This document shows, in pieces, positions 22,100-35,400 of a stretch of DNA of 64,000 nt (its first letter is position 1; each line of letters starts with the position of its first letter). Source of the DNA: Siderastrea siderea (Eukaryota; Cnidaria; Anthozoa; Scleractinia; Rhizangiidae); the NCBI GenBank assembly GCA_964030785.1, contig OZ034969.1, positions 40,443,201-40,507,200 on the forward strand, read 5' to 3'. A program made the translations under genes and the position numbers. Below the pieces are notes generated by a model. It was not told the DNA's origin. It searched no databases and worked only from the letters and a program-made list of their open reading frames with translations.

Positions 22100-23690
22100 G
22101 CTACGCAAGTCCGATCGTCACTGGAAAATGTTCCATAGTCAGTGCAAAGTGTGTTTGCAAAGTAAAAGAAGAGGGCTTACAAAGACTTGGGGAGCCTGCG
22201 ACGAGGCTATTCATGGTAAGCATTTTTTGACGGCATTTCCTCCCTTTCTTTCGTTGACAAAAGGTCCAGTTGCTTAAAAACTTACATCTCCTTGTACATG
22301 TACACTTTTGACAGGAATAAAGAACATGGCATTTTTCTTCGGCGCTACAAGTGCACAAGCTAGCTGCCGAAAAAGCCGAGGAAAAAAGGGAGCAAATGTT
22401 CGAGAGGAAGAGAGTGATGAAAGCAATGGCAAAGAAACAAGTTCAAGTCAAGTTGCGAGTACCTCTAACCAAGAATGGCTTTCAAACCACCCAACTGTAA
22501 CAGACGAAAAACTTTTTCCTGCAATTAACTATTGGATAGCGCTAACAATACTAAATGGTGCCCCAGCAAACCCTATCTACATCCACCACGCTCTTTTAGA
22601 TTGGGGCGTGGAAACCACAACAGATCAGGCACATTGACTTTTTAAAATTTAACCTAGAAGGAGAATAAGAAACAAAATTGCTGAGGAATTAAGCAGGTTG
22701 TGCTTGAAAGAATAGGTACACAGAACACACTCGAAACCTTGCACAATGTTAAACAGCATGTATATTTTATTGTTGATGGCTACAAACCAAACTTCGATGT
22801 ATGCATGAAGATACGATTTATTTTAAAGAGATTAAAAAAAATAACAGGTTTTATTTGACTGTTTTACACATAGGTATCCTGCTACGAAGGGAAAGTGTCA
22901 GTGAAAATGAAAGAACTATACAAAGTGCTGAAAGATCACCAGAACCCAATGATCCAGGAACTGGTTAATTTGTCTTATGAACACTGCTTTCACGATGAAA
23001 TTGGAAGCTTGCTCGGAGATATCGATTTGCAAGATGGTGGGAATTTCGGTATGGAAAATACCGTGAGGGTGTGCCTTGTAAACCCGTCATTCAACTCGGT
23101 TCTCCAGGTCGCAGTGTCAAAGCTGCTAGATGCAAAGCTGGTGATCGACCAGGTTGGGTTTCATATTGACAGCGAGAACAGTGCGCCCAGGAATGAAAGA
23201 AGGCTTTCTGACAAATTTTGCTCATCAAGGACATCGGAATCACCATGAAAAGAATGGAGTACGTTCTGTACCGTGGTAAGATATACAAGAAGTGTCCCTT
23301 GGCAAAGTTTGCATACTCGTATAAGTGCGAAGTGAAAGGGTTCATCAATTGCCTGGCAGCAAATGAATTCTTTAAACCGAGACTCCTGAGAGACATGCAT
23401 ATATGTCGTAAAAATACTCTGCGATACAGACTGCGAAGTAATTTGCCCAACATGCGTCAATCACAACCTCATCGAAGTGAATTCTGGTAAATTCTGGTCA
23501 ATAGAAGAGAGGCGCTCCTTGAAGGATGCCATCCCAGACGAGAAAATCAGGCTTGTCACACCGAGGGCATTTATAAAGTATGATCCGAGCAAACAACCAG
23601 ACAGAAAGTACTTCAGAGAAATCCTGCAGAACAGCCTGATGGAGGCCGAAATTGGGGCATTTTGTGTACTTCAGAGAAATCCTTATTTAT
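22100..23690 (+). pseudogene. Unrecognised multi-exon protein, C-terminal exons
   Basis: An exon ending at a GTAAGC donor near 22213 encodes DRHWKMFHSQCKVCLQSKRR. It joins in phase to an exon after the acceptor at 22315, giving MAFFFGATSAQASCRKSRG, an acidic Ser-rich linker and KLFPAINYWIALTILNG. A further exon from 22876 reads VKMKELYKVLKDHQNP and LVNLSYEHCFHDEIG. After a frameshift near 23210 it continues as LYRGKIYKKCPLAKFAYSY and, after a second shift, CDTDCEVICPTCVNHN, a C4-type zinc-binding motif, then KFWSIEERRSLKDAIPDEK. I do not recognise the family. The splice phases that agree suggest a real multi-exon gene, now broken by two frameshifts. It may share an origin with the GDQLT exon upstream. 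Confidence 0.4.
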
Positions 23691-24070
23691 AAGTCACATA
23701 AGTCACATTTTGCTGTATATGAACAACTTAACTTCCCATATGGGTCCTTTATCCCGACTGTTTATTTTGTTTCCTGGTATACGGTCCAACCTGGTTTTTT
23801 CTCCCAACTTTAGTTCGCTCCTCCAATGGCAGTACCTAGAGGGGTGACTTACACCCTCTCGGATTACCGGGAACTAGGGCTGCCATTCCCCTAGGGGTAC
23901 ATCTTAGCTTTTAGGCTTTTCTTGTACCAACTTTCCTGGATCCCCCTCTTTCCCTTGTGTTCAGTTTCTTTCAGTTTTCAAATGTATTCTTTTGGGTCCG
24001 GGGAATGGCAGCCCGTAATTTCAATGTTACATTTTTCTTTTGTCGGTCTATTTGCTGTTGTTAGGATAAT
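23691..24070. other. Spacer with no supportable feature
   Basis: Pyrimidine-rich sequence with no coding signal. It could be the 5' untranslated region or an LTR-like end of the gag fragment that follows, but no matching second copy exists in the window. Confidence 0.35.
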
Positions 24071-24500
24071 GTGGAAACCCTTAAGGCTTGCTTAAAAGCA
24101 TTGGAGGACCTGAAAGAGCCCTCTGTTGAAGTGCTATTTCACAACATCAATGCCTTGGCTATGAAGAGCAGCTCAGATTTTGAGAAATACGAGGCCCTGC
24201 AGTTGGCAGAGAATCTCGTAAGCTGTGCCCCAAATGCCCACCACGAAAAATTCAACATTATTCAGTCGCTCTCCAGGAGATTCACCAGCGTTTACACAAG
24301 CCCAAAGAGCAGTTCAAAGCTTATTTTCCTGCCCTTTTCTCCGACGGCGATTATGGGAAGGTTTTGCAGTCCCTGTCCAAGGTTGATGAGCCTCCTGTGC
24401 AGTCCACGGCGTGCTGAGCTCTGCCCTGCTGACCTGTTTCACATGTGGTCAGGCTGGCCACTACGCAAACCACTGTAGGTTTCAGCCTCACGCTTGGCAA
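24071..24500 (+). pseudogene. Gag-like fragment with one zinc knuckle, probably DIRS-like
   Basis: The reading ACLKALEDLKEPSVEVLF and YEALQLAENLVSC is helical. It shifts frame at about 24285 to QRLHKPKEQFKAYFPALF and GDYGKVLQSLSK, then shifts again to CFTCGQAGHYANHC, a classic CX2CX4HX4C retroviral-type zinc knuckle. This is nucleocapsid-like and binds RNA in functional elements. It lies upstream of, and in the same orientation as, the DIRS-like RT fragment at 27.3 kb, from which it is separated by 2.8 kb of unrelated repeats. They may be parts of one interrupted element. A polyadenylation signal (aataaa) follows at about 24580. Confidence 0.55.
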
Positions 24501-27290
24501 AGTGCCACATCTTCCGTATCTAGCCCTAGACCCCAGTTGTGCTACTTATCCCTTCTTCTATATATTGGGTCTTTTTGCACAATAAAGTTGTTAGATCTAC
24601 TCATTTGCGTCTTGTTCTGATTTAACAGATGACGTCATTATGATGTCAACGGTTCATGCTGTAGACCTAAAAACGTGGTGCCAAACGATGTGCGATATAC
24701 GGTACCTGTCCAACATGTATGTGAGGCCGGGGGCTACTCTGTGAGATGCTGGGTAGGGGTGTGCCACTGGGACACTGAAACCCTTACATTATGAGCGAGA
24801 CATTCCCATACACTTTGTAGATGGGACTATTACCCCCCGGCTTTGAAGTGTTTGCATTCGCGAGTCTCAATCAAGAAGAACTATGTAATTAATAATTGAG
24901 CTATTTTGTCTACAAACGTTGCTTGTATGTGCGACTAGCTAGGCGCAAAGTTAGAGGCGACTTACCAGAGGAACGGGTTTCTGGTTAGGCTGCGTGGAGG
25001 TAGCGGGATTGTTTGTGCAAAGTTTGAACGGAAAGAGCAGCACAACAAGGAGCAAATCAAAACAATTATCACCTCCAACACGAAGACTAACACGCAATAG
25101 CTCCACACAAGACTCGTTTCACACTTTATAGACACAAAAATTGGTTATCGTTTTCAGATAATAAAGAACGCATAAATTTACTCACTCCCTGCTTCCTTAC
25201 TCAAGTTTCTCCCTTTGTGTAACCCACAAGCGCCGAAAACGAACTTACGACAGTCTCATGAAAGTCTCGTGACTTGCCATTGAACTTTGTCTTATCGCAT
25301 GTTTGTATGTGACAAAACGTCACTTGTTTACACAAAACACTAGCCTGATCTCACGTAGTTTGCTTCTGTTTTCCTTTATTAATTTCCAAGCAGAATTATT
25401 TAATTTCCAAGCGGAATTATTAGCTTCCTTACTTCCAACCAGCCTGACAGAGTCAATTCCAATACGAGACAAACATTTTTAGTTTTCTAGTGGCATTACA
25501 ATAAAAGATCAAAGGAAAATAATAAGAAATCCGAGGTGATAAGCAAGCGGTTTTTGCCTAAGGTTAATAAAATTTATCTACACTTGAAGTAAGCTAGATA
25601 TAAATATTTCAGTCGTGTTCGAAAGCAAAGCAAAAGAATATTAAGCACTACAAGCCAAGAACCGTGAGAACATTATAAACTCCTGCATAAACGTGCCTTA
25701 GCGTGTTTGGCATAAACTAAATTTGGTACATCAAATTTCAACCTGCTTATGCAAATTAGACTGTGTTTACAAAGCATTGCTTATCACTAAAAACTTGAAT
25801 TTTACCTCTTCCATCAAAAGTAAAGATATCTGGCAACCGAACGGATTTCAAAACTGAAATCCAAAAACATATTCCGTACAAAACAAGCGAAGAACTACAA
25901 GCCAAGAACCGTGAGAACATTATCAACTCCTGCATAAACGTGCCTTAGCATGTTTGGCATAAACTAAATTTAGTATATCAAATTTCAACCCGCTTATGCA
26001 AATTAGACCGTGTTTACAAAGCATTGCTTATCACTAAAAACTTGAATTTTACCTCTTCCATCAAAAGTAAAGATATCTGGCAACTGAACGGATTTCAAAA
26101 CTGAAATCCAAAAACATATTCCGTACAAAACAAGCGAAAAGTACATCAAGTTCACATGATCACGTGTTTCAACTGCTTGATCTGATCATGTTCCAAAAAA
26201 TGTCACAGCACCAACAAAATAATTCCGCGTGACACATGCATCACACTACAAACAAAAATAATCTGTGACAAGAATAATGTCTTGAATTTTATCTCTCCAT
26301 CAAAAATACAGATATCTGGCAACCAAACGGATTTAAAAACTGAAATTAAAAAACATATTTCGTACAAAAAAGCAAAAAAGAAATACATCAAGTTCCTGGA
26401 TCACGTTTCAACCGCTTGATCTGTCCAAGTGTTAAGGTCATGTTCCAAAAAATGTCACAGCACCAACAAAATAATTCCACGTGACACATGCATCACACTA
26501 CAAACATAATCCATGACAATCAAACAAGGAGCGGCTTTGCATACAAAATTACAAAAATTATAGAAATCTGGATCAAACGTTCAGTTAATTTTTAAAAAGC
26601 AAATCAACATTTAAAAACATTTACCGTACTGTAGTGTTTACCCAGGTCTTGTAAAATCTATTTGAAGTCAGTGGTTCGGTTTACATTTAAGAGCAAACTT
26701 TACAGACTTTAGGTCAGGGTCTCTTGCAAATCGAAAGAATCTCAACGCGAAACAGCTTTTCGTTGCTTTAAAGAGCTCCATCTCTTCTTTTGAGAGGTTG
26801 ATTATTCCTCGGCTTGATTTCTTCCCATTTTGAGCTCCTAAATAGAAGTAAAGTACATTTTGAAAATCTGGGACAGATCTCAAGCGGTAGGCCAAAAATC
26901 AGCCTTTCCCCAACTTCGTCCCCAGCGTCTTCTCCGTTTCGAAAGAGTTTGGTGACGAGGTTTGGCGTTTCCCCTACTCCTTAAAACTCACAAATATATG
27001 GGCAAAAGAGATTGGTTTATATGTCTCCTAAACAACTGACAGCAATAGAGGGCAGAAAAATGCGTAGCAGGGGAGGTAGGAGATAATGTCCTCCACACGG
27101 AACATGGGTGGAGCCTGGCTGGTTTTGGCCTTGCAGCCTAGCTCGAAAACAAGATATGAGTAATTAATTTTTGTGCAAGTCAAAATAAACCGTCATCGGT
27201 TCTGCACGCCCTGCGTACCTATGTTTTTTTATGTAGTTCACCTTTGCGTTTACCCTTTTGCACTCTTACTTTAGTGTTTCCTTTCGTTCA
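24501..27290. other. Gene-free stretch with nested tandem repeats
   Basis: No coding feature is supported. It holds the repeats at 25648-26520 and otherwise AT-rich sequence. It may be an insertion between the gag-like and RT-like parts of a DIRS-type element, but no matching inverted or direct ends were found. Confidence 0.45.
25648..26520 (+). repeat. Overlapping tandem repeats of 247 and 240 bp
   Basis: Copies starting ctacaagccaagaacc lie at 25648 and 25895. A second register starting cttgaatttta repeats at 26041 and 26281 and carries the tail atgttccaaaaaatgtcac twice. The shared 100-bp core (tctggcaaccgaacgg) occurs three times, so two duplication events of different register overlap. 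Confidence 0.88.
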
Positions 27291-27299
27291 AACTAGGTC

Positions 27300-27870
27300 C
27301 CTTCTATTACAGCCTCATCTGCTCAGTTCCCTCCATGGGAGATAGACCTGGATCTTTGCCCTTTGGAAGTCCCTCTCAACAATCTTAAATGGGTCTTGTG
27401 GAACTCTACACCCATTCAGCAAGTTCCAAAGTTAGCAACCTACAATCAACACTTGCAACCTATTTTGTACAGGATGTCATCACTGCTAGAGCTTTGGCAG
27501 ATCCCTCCATGCTTGCTTTCAGGAATCCGCACCATTTTCTGGCAGGTCAGCGTCAAATCCCATGAAACCTGGATTTCTATCGCCTCGCAGACGGATTGTG
27601 ATACAGCTAAAGAAGTTTTGGGTTGGATTGAAGATGGCGTCAATGTCTTCAAATATTTTCAGCATTTTCATGAGTCCTTCAAAGGAGAAAATTTTAACTG
27701 TGACTTGCTTTCTCCTAAAATTTTCAGAATGATATATCTTGTAAACCGTTTTCCTCCTTCATTTCTCGCAGTATTTTAGACCATCTGGCTACAGGTGCCA
27801 TCTCCCTCTGGAGTAGGATAGGTGAGGTGTCACACCCCCCTACTGTTATGCCCTAAACAGTCGAGCCCTC
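27300..27870 (+). pseudogene. DIRS-like retroelement, start of reverse transcriptase region
   Basis: After a pyrimidine tract and CAG the frame reads FPPWEIDLDLCPLEVPL and LKWVLWNS. It continues to VLGWIEDGVNVFKYFQHF and, after a frameshift near 27760, ILDHLATGAISLWSRIG and VMP-stop-TVEPS. The last words correspond to the PLTVEPSKPR-type block at the beginning of the RT of DIRS-like tyrosine-recombinase retrotransposons. The frame is cut exactly after TVEPS at 27870, where the LTR of the gypsy element begins. That marks DIRS as the older of the two. The RT core, RNase H and recombinase are absent. Confidence 0.6.
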
Positions 27871-28150
27871 TGTCACATAATCAGCTTTTATAACCCAGGT
27901 TGATGACTCTCACCTGACAGTAATTGCGAAGCTTGTTAGAAGTTTCCAGAGTGTTTTCTATTGTGTTGTCTTCAGACCATTCCAATTAATAATTAGCTCA
28001 CACTGTCATGTTAAGCTCTAATCTATTCAAGGACGCTTCGGCAACTTTCTAAGGCAGAATATGTATAAATAGGTTTGTAAAACCTAGTTTGTGACACGTT
28101 TGCATGTATCGACGAAATAAACTATCAGCAAACCGGAGCAACATGTTTCA
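27871..28150 (+). repeat. Probable 5' LTR of a Ty3/gypsy element
   Basis: It begins TGTCACATAA just where the DIRS coding match stops and ends ATGTTTCA. It contains TATAAATA at 28064-28071 and AATAAA at 28116-28121. The sequence after it, tagtgtcagga, resembles the post-LTR region of other cnidarian gypsy elements. No second LTR copy lies in the window to confirm the limits. Confidence 0.5.
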
Positions 28151-28290
28151 TAGTGTCAGGAATTAACAAACCCAGCCAAGATTAACGTCGACGAATAGCA
28201 GACCGAAATACTGTAATATAAGTACAACAAATATTAGCAACCGCTGCCAGCTCTTTGGAATATCGAACCTTTTGTACTACAATTGCTGAA

Positions 28291-29093
28291 ATGGAGCATT
28301 TACAAGCATTTACCAGAAGTGCATGGATTGGGTTGAAGAATGTGAACTCCTTTTGAATGGTCCATTAGCTGTGAAGATAAAAGCCGTAAAAGCTCATTAT
28401 GTTCTTATTTGGGCAGGAAAGACTGGAAGAACACACATTAAGTCATTGAATCTCAGCAGGGAAGAGAAGGGAGACCCAAAAGTGTTGTTACAAAAGTGCG
28501 TGGAGTGGACAAAGCCAAAATCCAATGCACCTGCAGCCGCAGCAAACTTCCGCCGCCTGGAGCAAGTTGATCTAAGCCTTTTAGAATACATTGACAAAGC
28601 CACTATTCCATGGGACCAGCATGAATATCCTCCAGAAGCCTGCGATCCACCACTTCGGGATGCAATAGTGATGGGATTAGGCTCCAAAGAAGCCTATTAC
28701 ATGTGCATTGAAAAAGGTTCAGCACTGACGCTAGAAGAGGCAATAGCAATCGCTCAGAATCAGGATGCCACATCTCACCAGGTTGGTTACATGCCACCAG
28801 AATTCAGACGCGATCCACTACAAATGAAAGTTCATACACGCCAAGGAACCAGGCAGTCAGGAGCCAAGAGGAGCAGACAGCAGCCGCCAAGGGCAGGTTG
28901 CAATGATCAGAAGCAAGGGAGGTTGAAGAGAGAAACTTGTTTCAACTGTGGCGTGAAGCCGTCACATCCTAAAAGTGAGTGCCCTGCAAAGAAGGCAAAG
29001 TGCTTCAAGTGTGAGAAGGAAGGGCATTACAGTTCCGTGTGCAAATCAGAGTACAGATGCACGTGTCAATGAGTTACAAGCCCAGCCTGTAGC
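28291..29093 (+). pseudogene. Ty3/gypsy gag with two zinc knuckles
   Basis: ATG at 28291 (MEHLQAFTRSAW) probably starts gag, but the frame shifts at about 28320 into DWVEECELLLNG, which then stays open to 29072. The middle is the helical capsid-like region (FRRLEQVDLSLLEYID, DAIVMGLGSKEAY). The C-terminus carries two zinc knuckles: CFNCGVKPSHPKSEC, slightly irregular, and CFKCEKEGHYSSVC, canonical. Gag packages the RNA in virus-like particles. Downstream continuity into the protease is broken by the IS3EU-like element inserted at 29094, while the 6-bp duplication shows the original sequence resumed at 40877. Confidence 0.82.
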
Positions 29094-29338
29094 TACCGTG
29101 GCCGAGGGTGGCCATCGAAACTGAAAAGTCAAAACCAAAAGTCGATCTTAAAAGTGAAAAGTCAAAATCAAAAATCAAATGTAAATGTAGGAAATAAAAA
29201 GTCGATTTAAAAAGTCAATTCGCAAATTGAAAAGTCGAAATCAAATGTCCATTTCTGAAGCACGAAAATCGAGTTGCGAAATCTCACTTCTCACTTTCGA
29301 CTTTCGACTTTGACCACCCCCCCTACCCCCCTCCCCTA
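29094..29338 (+). repeat. IS3EU-like left TIR, about 245 bp
   Basis: It is made largely of short AT-rich subrepeats of the aaaagtcgaaatcaaa kind and ends in a C-rich run (gaccaccccccc). It matches the reverse complement of 40626-40870 throughout, best in its inner 120 bp. Confidence 0.92.
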
Positions 29339-29426
29339 TCAATTCGGAAGACTTGGTAGCCTCGTCCAGCAGATTTTGCAACCAAGCCTCGCAAGGCGCA
29401 CATGGAACAGGTAACTCGTTTTTGCC

Positions 29427-32400
29427 ATGGACAAGATCTGGGCGAAGCTTCAAAAGTCCCTTGTCCAAAAGGACATCAAAGAATTGTTTGAAGTAAATAA
29501 GGTGAGGCACACTTTAATTAATATATTCAGTATTTACAGGATTTTCAAAAACAGTGTATGGTTCAACCATCATAATGGCTGGCCAGCTGGTAAAAGTCAT
29601 TCATTATTCAGTAAATGTTTCCGCTCAATTACAGAAAGGTTCATTGTGTATTCATTACAATTGGGCGTTGGAGCTTGTTTGGTCTGGCAGAAAACGAAAA
29701 TAAATCACGAAAGGTGTAGAATTTTAAGGACCTTGGCGAGTTTAAGTAGAATGCGCTCCGGCACCTTGGGTAGGGGGATGCACCAATGCCGGAGCAAGAA
29801 AATTTTAATGACCCCCTCCCATTCCAAAACAAATTAGAGCCAAAAAAAACAACCCAAAAAACTAAAAAAAAAATGTTTTTTAACAAAGCGATTTAGTCTA
29901 AAAGGTGGGTTTGTTTTGGCATTATTGTTTTCTTTAATGCAATTTATTCTTTCAAAATTTTACTGGTTGCATTATTTGTAAAAGGAATCAGGAATAAGAT
30001 TGTTTCACTTTTTAAAAATTAATCCAACAGATATCCCAAGATGCTTTTATTAACATGGAAATAGGGGATCTGGAAGTGCTTGGGATAAAATATTACTCTG
30101 ATAGGAAGCGCATAATGGGTAAGATTTCAGAGTTTTTAAAATATTATTCAGTTATGTTTATTGTTTCTCTTATATAACTGACTTTGTAAATAGCAATCTT
30201 GCGTGTTTATAGCCCTTTTTGTTTTGTTTGTTAGTTGTTTTATACCATTATTTTGTCTAGGTTTCAAAAAATGTTTTATGGGGGTTGCCCCCCTCCCCCC
30301 CAATACGGTTGGTACCCTTATTTAGCCTGTGAATGGTTGTTTGTAATTTTATGCATTTGTCTGTAGATGCCCAAAGGACACTGAAGGGTAGATCAGGAAA
30401 AGGTAATACATTAATTTCATAGACAAATTTTTCAAAGGAGGGGGGGGGGGGGTAATCCTCAATAAGTGTCATTGTTAAAAGCAATGTAATAAAAACTTTT
30501 AATGATTTATACATTTTTTGGTACACTTCTCTGATAAGCCAGTGTTAACTTAAATTAATTCATTAGTTCAATGAAAATATGAAAGCAGCCAGTTATTTTT
30601 GCTGTTGTTCAAATCTGTTAGGGGGGAGGCATATAGACATGATGGATTGGTGTGTGGGTGGATTTGCATGAGTAGCAATAATAAATGCTACTCAGCTTTT
30701 CTTAAAATTTATGTTGTGTCCCTTATTGTAGGTTACCGGACTGACATTGGTGACCTTGAGGCATGTAAGTGCTCATAAAAAATTAATTCTCTAGTGAAAA
30801 CAATTAACATGAAACCCATGAAACCAGAAATTATAAGCTTTAAGATGACCTGACTGCAATTCACACATGTAGATTCAGAACTGCAATTTTAAGACCTGCC
30901 TTTTTTGCCCTCCCTTTTAGAACTGGGCACACATAAAACCTATTTTGTTACTACTTGTTTGCTGTGTTGAACTATGTGTTTGCTATGTATATCTCGACTG
31001 TTTATTATTGGCTTTTGTTCTTATTTTGATTAATCGCTACTGACCCTCTTAAAGGCCCTGACCTCTAGATTTCTGTTATTTTAACGATTATTATTATTTT
31101 TTTACAGCATGGAGAGCAGTTGAGGAATGGCGAAAAAAGAAAGCCCCTTTCCAGGGTGGCTCAGCAAAGAGAAAAAAGGTAATCCCAGAATGAGCGACCT
31201 GCACCATCAATGCTGTTCAATATTAACTAGAAATACTGGTGATTGTTGAAATCATCATTATCCATATTAAAACAGCTGGCACTAATTAAGTTGGTTGCCA
31301 TATACATTTCAGGAATTCCATGTTACAAAAATGTGCTTTAGCCGACAGAAGCAGCTGACTGCTGTAAAAGGAGAGATTCCCCAAATGGTAATTGAAAAAG
31401 GTCTTTTTTAACTGTTGTCATTTTAGTTGTCTTTACACCAGGTTTATTGTTCTATTAGCTGTTATTAATAATGATATTGTTATAAAATTATTCTAAGAAA
31501 TGTATTGATATGTTAATTATGAAATAACATAACTATCACACTTTTGAACCTGACACCACCAACACTATTATCATACCACGTGACTAATATTTGCTAACAA
31601 CAAGGCCACCACATATTAATAAACATTTTTCATTAAAAATGGAAGTAACATCATATTCAATTTGAAGGTTTCATCCGTTGCCACATTATCTGAGGTAAAG
31701 CTGGCCTGTTGGAACCAATTTGAAGACCGCCAAGACACATTTCTACCTGCCGGCCTCAACATCAGCATCACAGATAATTCAAAAAGGAAAACCATAGCCC
31801 TCATTAAAAATGATGCCCAGTTGATAAAAGCCCAATGCATTGGGTATCTCTGTCAAGAAATGGTAAGTTACCGGAACATAAAGGAGAATTTACTTGCATA
31901 AATGATCATGTCAGAATTTAGTCTTGTGGCAGTAGTGCAGATACATAGACCTGAATTAAGTAAGTAGGCTATGTTTAATTAAATAATATTCTTATTAAAT
32001 AGTTGAGATTACTTTTTATGTCTTTGAATGAACAAAGGACAAATTTATTATTTTAGACATATCCACCTCATACATTATGACATCTCTTGTATTCTCTGTA
32101 AAGCCACAAAGGGAGTCGTCAGACAGTGATGACCTGTACAGTGCAACCGCTGGGTTCACCCAGGAGAAAAGCACCACTGAAGAAGACAAGTTCAAACAGC
32201 AAACAAATGAGCAGCACAAATGTTGCTGCCACCATGCACCTGCTGTGCCTGCTGCTGTGCATCAGCATCACACTGATCCCTCCACACCCCTGTGGGACCA
32301 AGGTTGTTTCCTGCATGTCCCAAAGTATGCCCCGCTGAGAAAATCAGAGGGTGCTACTTCACGACAAGTTGTGTCTGTTGAGTCAAAGGGTGCTGACATG

Positions 32401-35400
32401 GAAAATTCTGACAGCCATGTTGATGTGGGCAATGATATATTTCTCAAGAAACCAGGTAATTTATTTTATGGTGTCATTTATTAAGTATGTTGATTATAGT
32501 TAACCATTATTTAATTGTACTGGTTGGTCTTGAAAAAGAATGTCATAGTGTTTGACTGGTGTGGTTACACATAGTATCATGCTGAAAACAGCAAATGTTT
32601 AACACATTTTCTTCAATCTGTTGTGAACACTTCTTCCCATAATTTATGTATTACATTTATATATACCTGTAATTTTGTAATTGCATTTTAAATGTTGCAC
32701 CAATTACAAAAATCATGGAATTTTAATTTGCTTTCATATTTGTAATTTCTGCTAGATCTTGCAAGTGTAGAGATTGAAGAAAAGGACCTGGAACTTCTCA
32801 GTGTTATTGGAAAGGGTCAGTTTGGCCGTGTATACAAGGCCCTTTGGAAGGGTCTTCAAGTGGCAGTAAAGGAGATCGCTAAAGGCTATGGTGCCCCAGA
32901 CCTCACTGAGGTTGACATCTGCAGGTAAGGAAATATTTCCCACATAATAATTCTGTGCCAGCCTAAGTTCCTAAATTTTCTTACCGTTTCCATTTTATAA
33001 TGAGCGTATATTTGACAGACACCTCATAATAATAATATAATATAATATAATATAATATAATATAATATAATATATTATTAGTAAGCGCACGCTACAAAGA
33101 AAAAAGAAGGGAACAAACGATTTTCATGGAAAATGTCATTTTGTAGGGTTTTCTTTTCCCGAAATTTATAGGCAAGGAAACAAGAACAAAGTTTGTACTT
33201 CACCTAAAACTGTCCTCTCCTCTTGGTTTCTTCCAAAACACAGTTTAACCCTTTACCGTCAGCATTTTTCCCTTAGAAAAACGCATTTTTTACCGCTAAA
33301 GCGGTTTTTGAAGTGCTATGGTGCCAAATGCCACTAAACTTTGCTACAAAAGCGTTTTCTTACATTTTAGCTCAATTTTGAGCCAGCTTCTGTTGAAAAT
33401 TGTACATTATTTTGGTTTCACGCATGCGCATAAGCCAAAATTTGGACTTGCTTTTTTTTTTTTTTTTTTTTTTTTGCTGATTCATTTCTAATTTTTTCTC
33501 GCTTCTTTTGCTTTCCTTTTTCTCTCCCTTTCTTTTCTCTTTATCTTCTACCCTTTATCACCTTTCTATCCACTGGAAAAGTTTTGGCCTCAGTCCTTCT
33601 AAAAACCTGGAAATGGAACATTGATCAACTAGGTGACTTGGCCTATTTTACCACCAACTTTGCAGCCAAAATTGGACACGTTTTTCTGGTATAGCTCTGC
33701 CAGGATTTGGTCGATATTCAAAATGGACACACGTATGGATGGATCTGTCCTTGCTGTGCTAGCTGCTTATCAAAACAATCTGGTGACGTCAAAAATGATG
33801 ACGTCACAAGTGGCTGAATGGTTCCCGACTTCGACGTCGGGAAAATACAACTCTTGACGGAAAAGAGTTAATGATATCTTTTTTTAAGTGGTCCATCTTA
33901 GCTGTCCATATAGGAAATCTGGGTCCACTCAGGGAACCAATCAGAAAGCTCCTTGTCAGCACCAACTAGTTCAGCCATACAATAATAACTTAAATGTCAC
34001 TTTCCTTACATGCCATCTTTTTTTTTTTCAGGCGCCTCAGACACCCAAATATTGTAATGCTGTTTGGTCACGTCATAACTGATAATGATATACTCATTGT
34101 TATGAGTTATATCAAAGGTTGCAACCTGGCTGCTGCACTTGGTTTGGTGCAATCCAAAAATGCAAAGGTACGAAATATCATTTTCCACAATTTATGTTCA
34201 CCTATTAACAGTTTTCAAAATGTGAAATAGGAAATGTAAGCGTTGTTGGAAGTTGCTGACCACTGCTATTTGATTCTTGCAAATTATTGTAGGCCCTAGA
34301 CGAAAAGTACAATGGGTATGTGTTATATACAGCTGCACAAGGTATGGCCTACCTTCATGAAAAGGGGGTCATACATCAGGACCTCAAACCAGCCAACATT
34401 ATGGTAAATATGAAAAAATTTAGTTTAAAAAAACTACTTATGGAAGTTTTCATATTAAGGTCATGTATCACTCACAATCCCACCTAACACTAAAATTAGA
34501 GAAAGAAATTAGATACTTTCCCATTCAGTCCACCTGCAAAGTTGGTGAAGGTACTTAAAAACAGAATGATGTGTCTAACTTTCATATTAACTAACAAGTG
34601 CCCTTAAGTTTGTGCTACCCAAAATGTGTGATTTATCATGGTCTTTTTTTTACCATGGATACAATTATGGTTCAGACTGTTAATTTTGCACTGAGTCAGT
34701 GACACGGGTATACTCATAAAAGGCAATTTCAAGTTCTCCCGACAGGAGTCCAACACCTGTGATATTTCACTTACTATTACTAGTTCAGATGCTCTAACAC
34801 TGAGCTATAGGAAACTAAATATGGGAGCTATAGGCTATTAAAATTGTTGCTACTTCCTTACTTGGGTTAGTCCCTCATGACAACTTCAGCCAATTTAAGT
34901 GTGTCATTTTTAAATGGGCTATACCGGTGAACAAGGCCCTTCCTGTGGAAAACCTTATCAGCCTCATTCTCAAATATGCTTGTTTCCTAAAGTACTGTAT
35001 ACTACTTTTGGGACCTATCCATGGAACCAAATAAAAATTTGCCAAACTAATATTATCAACCTTCAATCTGTAAATTCCAACTAGTTCATTGCTGTACCAA
35101 CTCTACTGAGCCCGTCACTGGACATATCCCATTTCAAGCCTCTGTAGATGATGATAAACCTGTTGAACATGGTGCGGTAAAAATAGACTAAGGGTTGCAG
35201 AGTCTCGGGGCCTCACCCTCACTGAAAAATGTAATACACAGTATCCCCTACCAGAAAATGCATCCTCAAAGTACTTTGGAGTTAAAGGTTGCATTGCTTG
35301 TCAATTTCTTGTAATAGGTTGAAGAACCTTCTAATAAAGCAGTCATTTGCGACCTTGGAGTGGGAAAGGTCAAGGATACCATGACTATGGTGACAAGGGA

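Noticed and set aside
32044..32103. Acceptor at tattttag (about 32056) for the kinase exon
   Set aside because: It gives a stop within eight codons; the acceptor ending at 32103 keeps the frame open.
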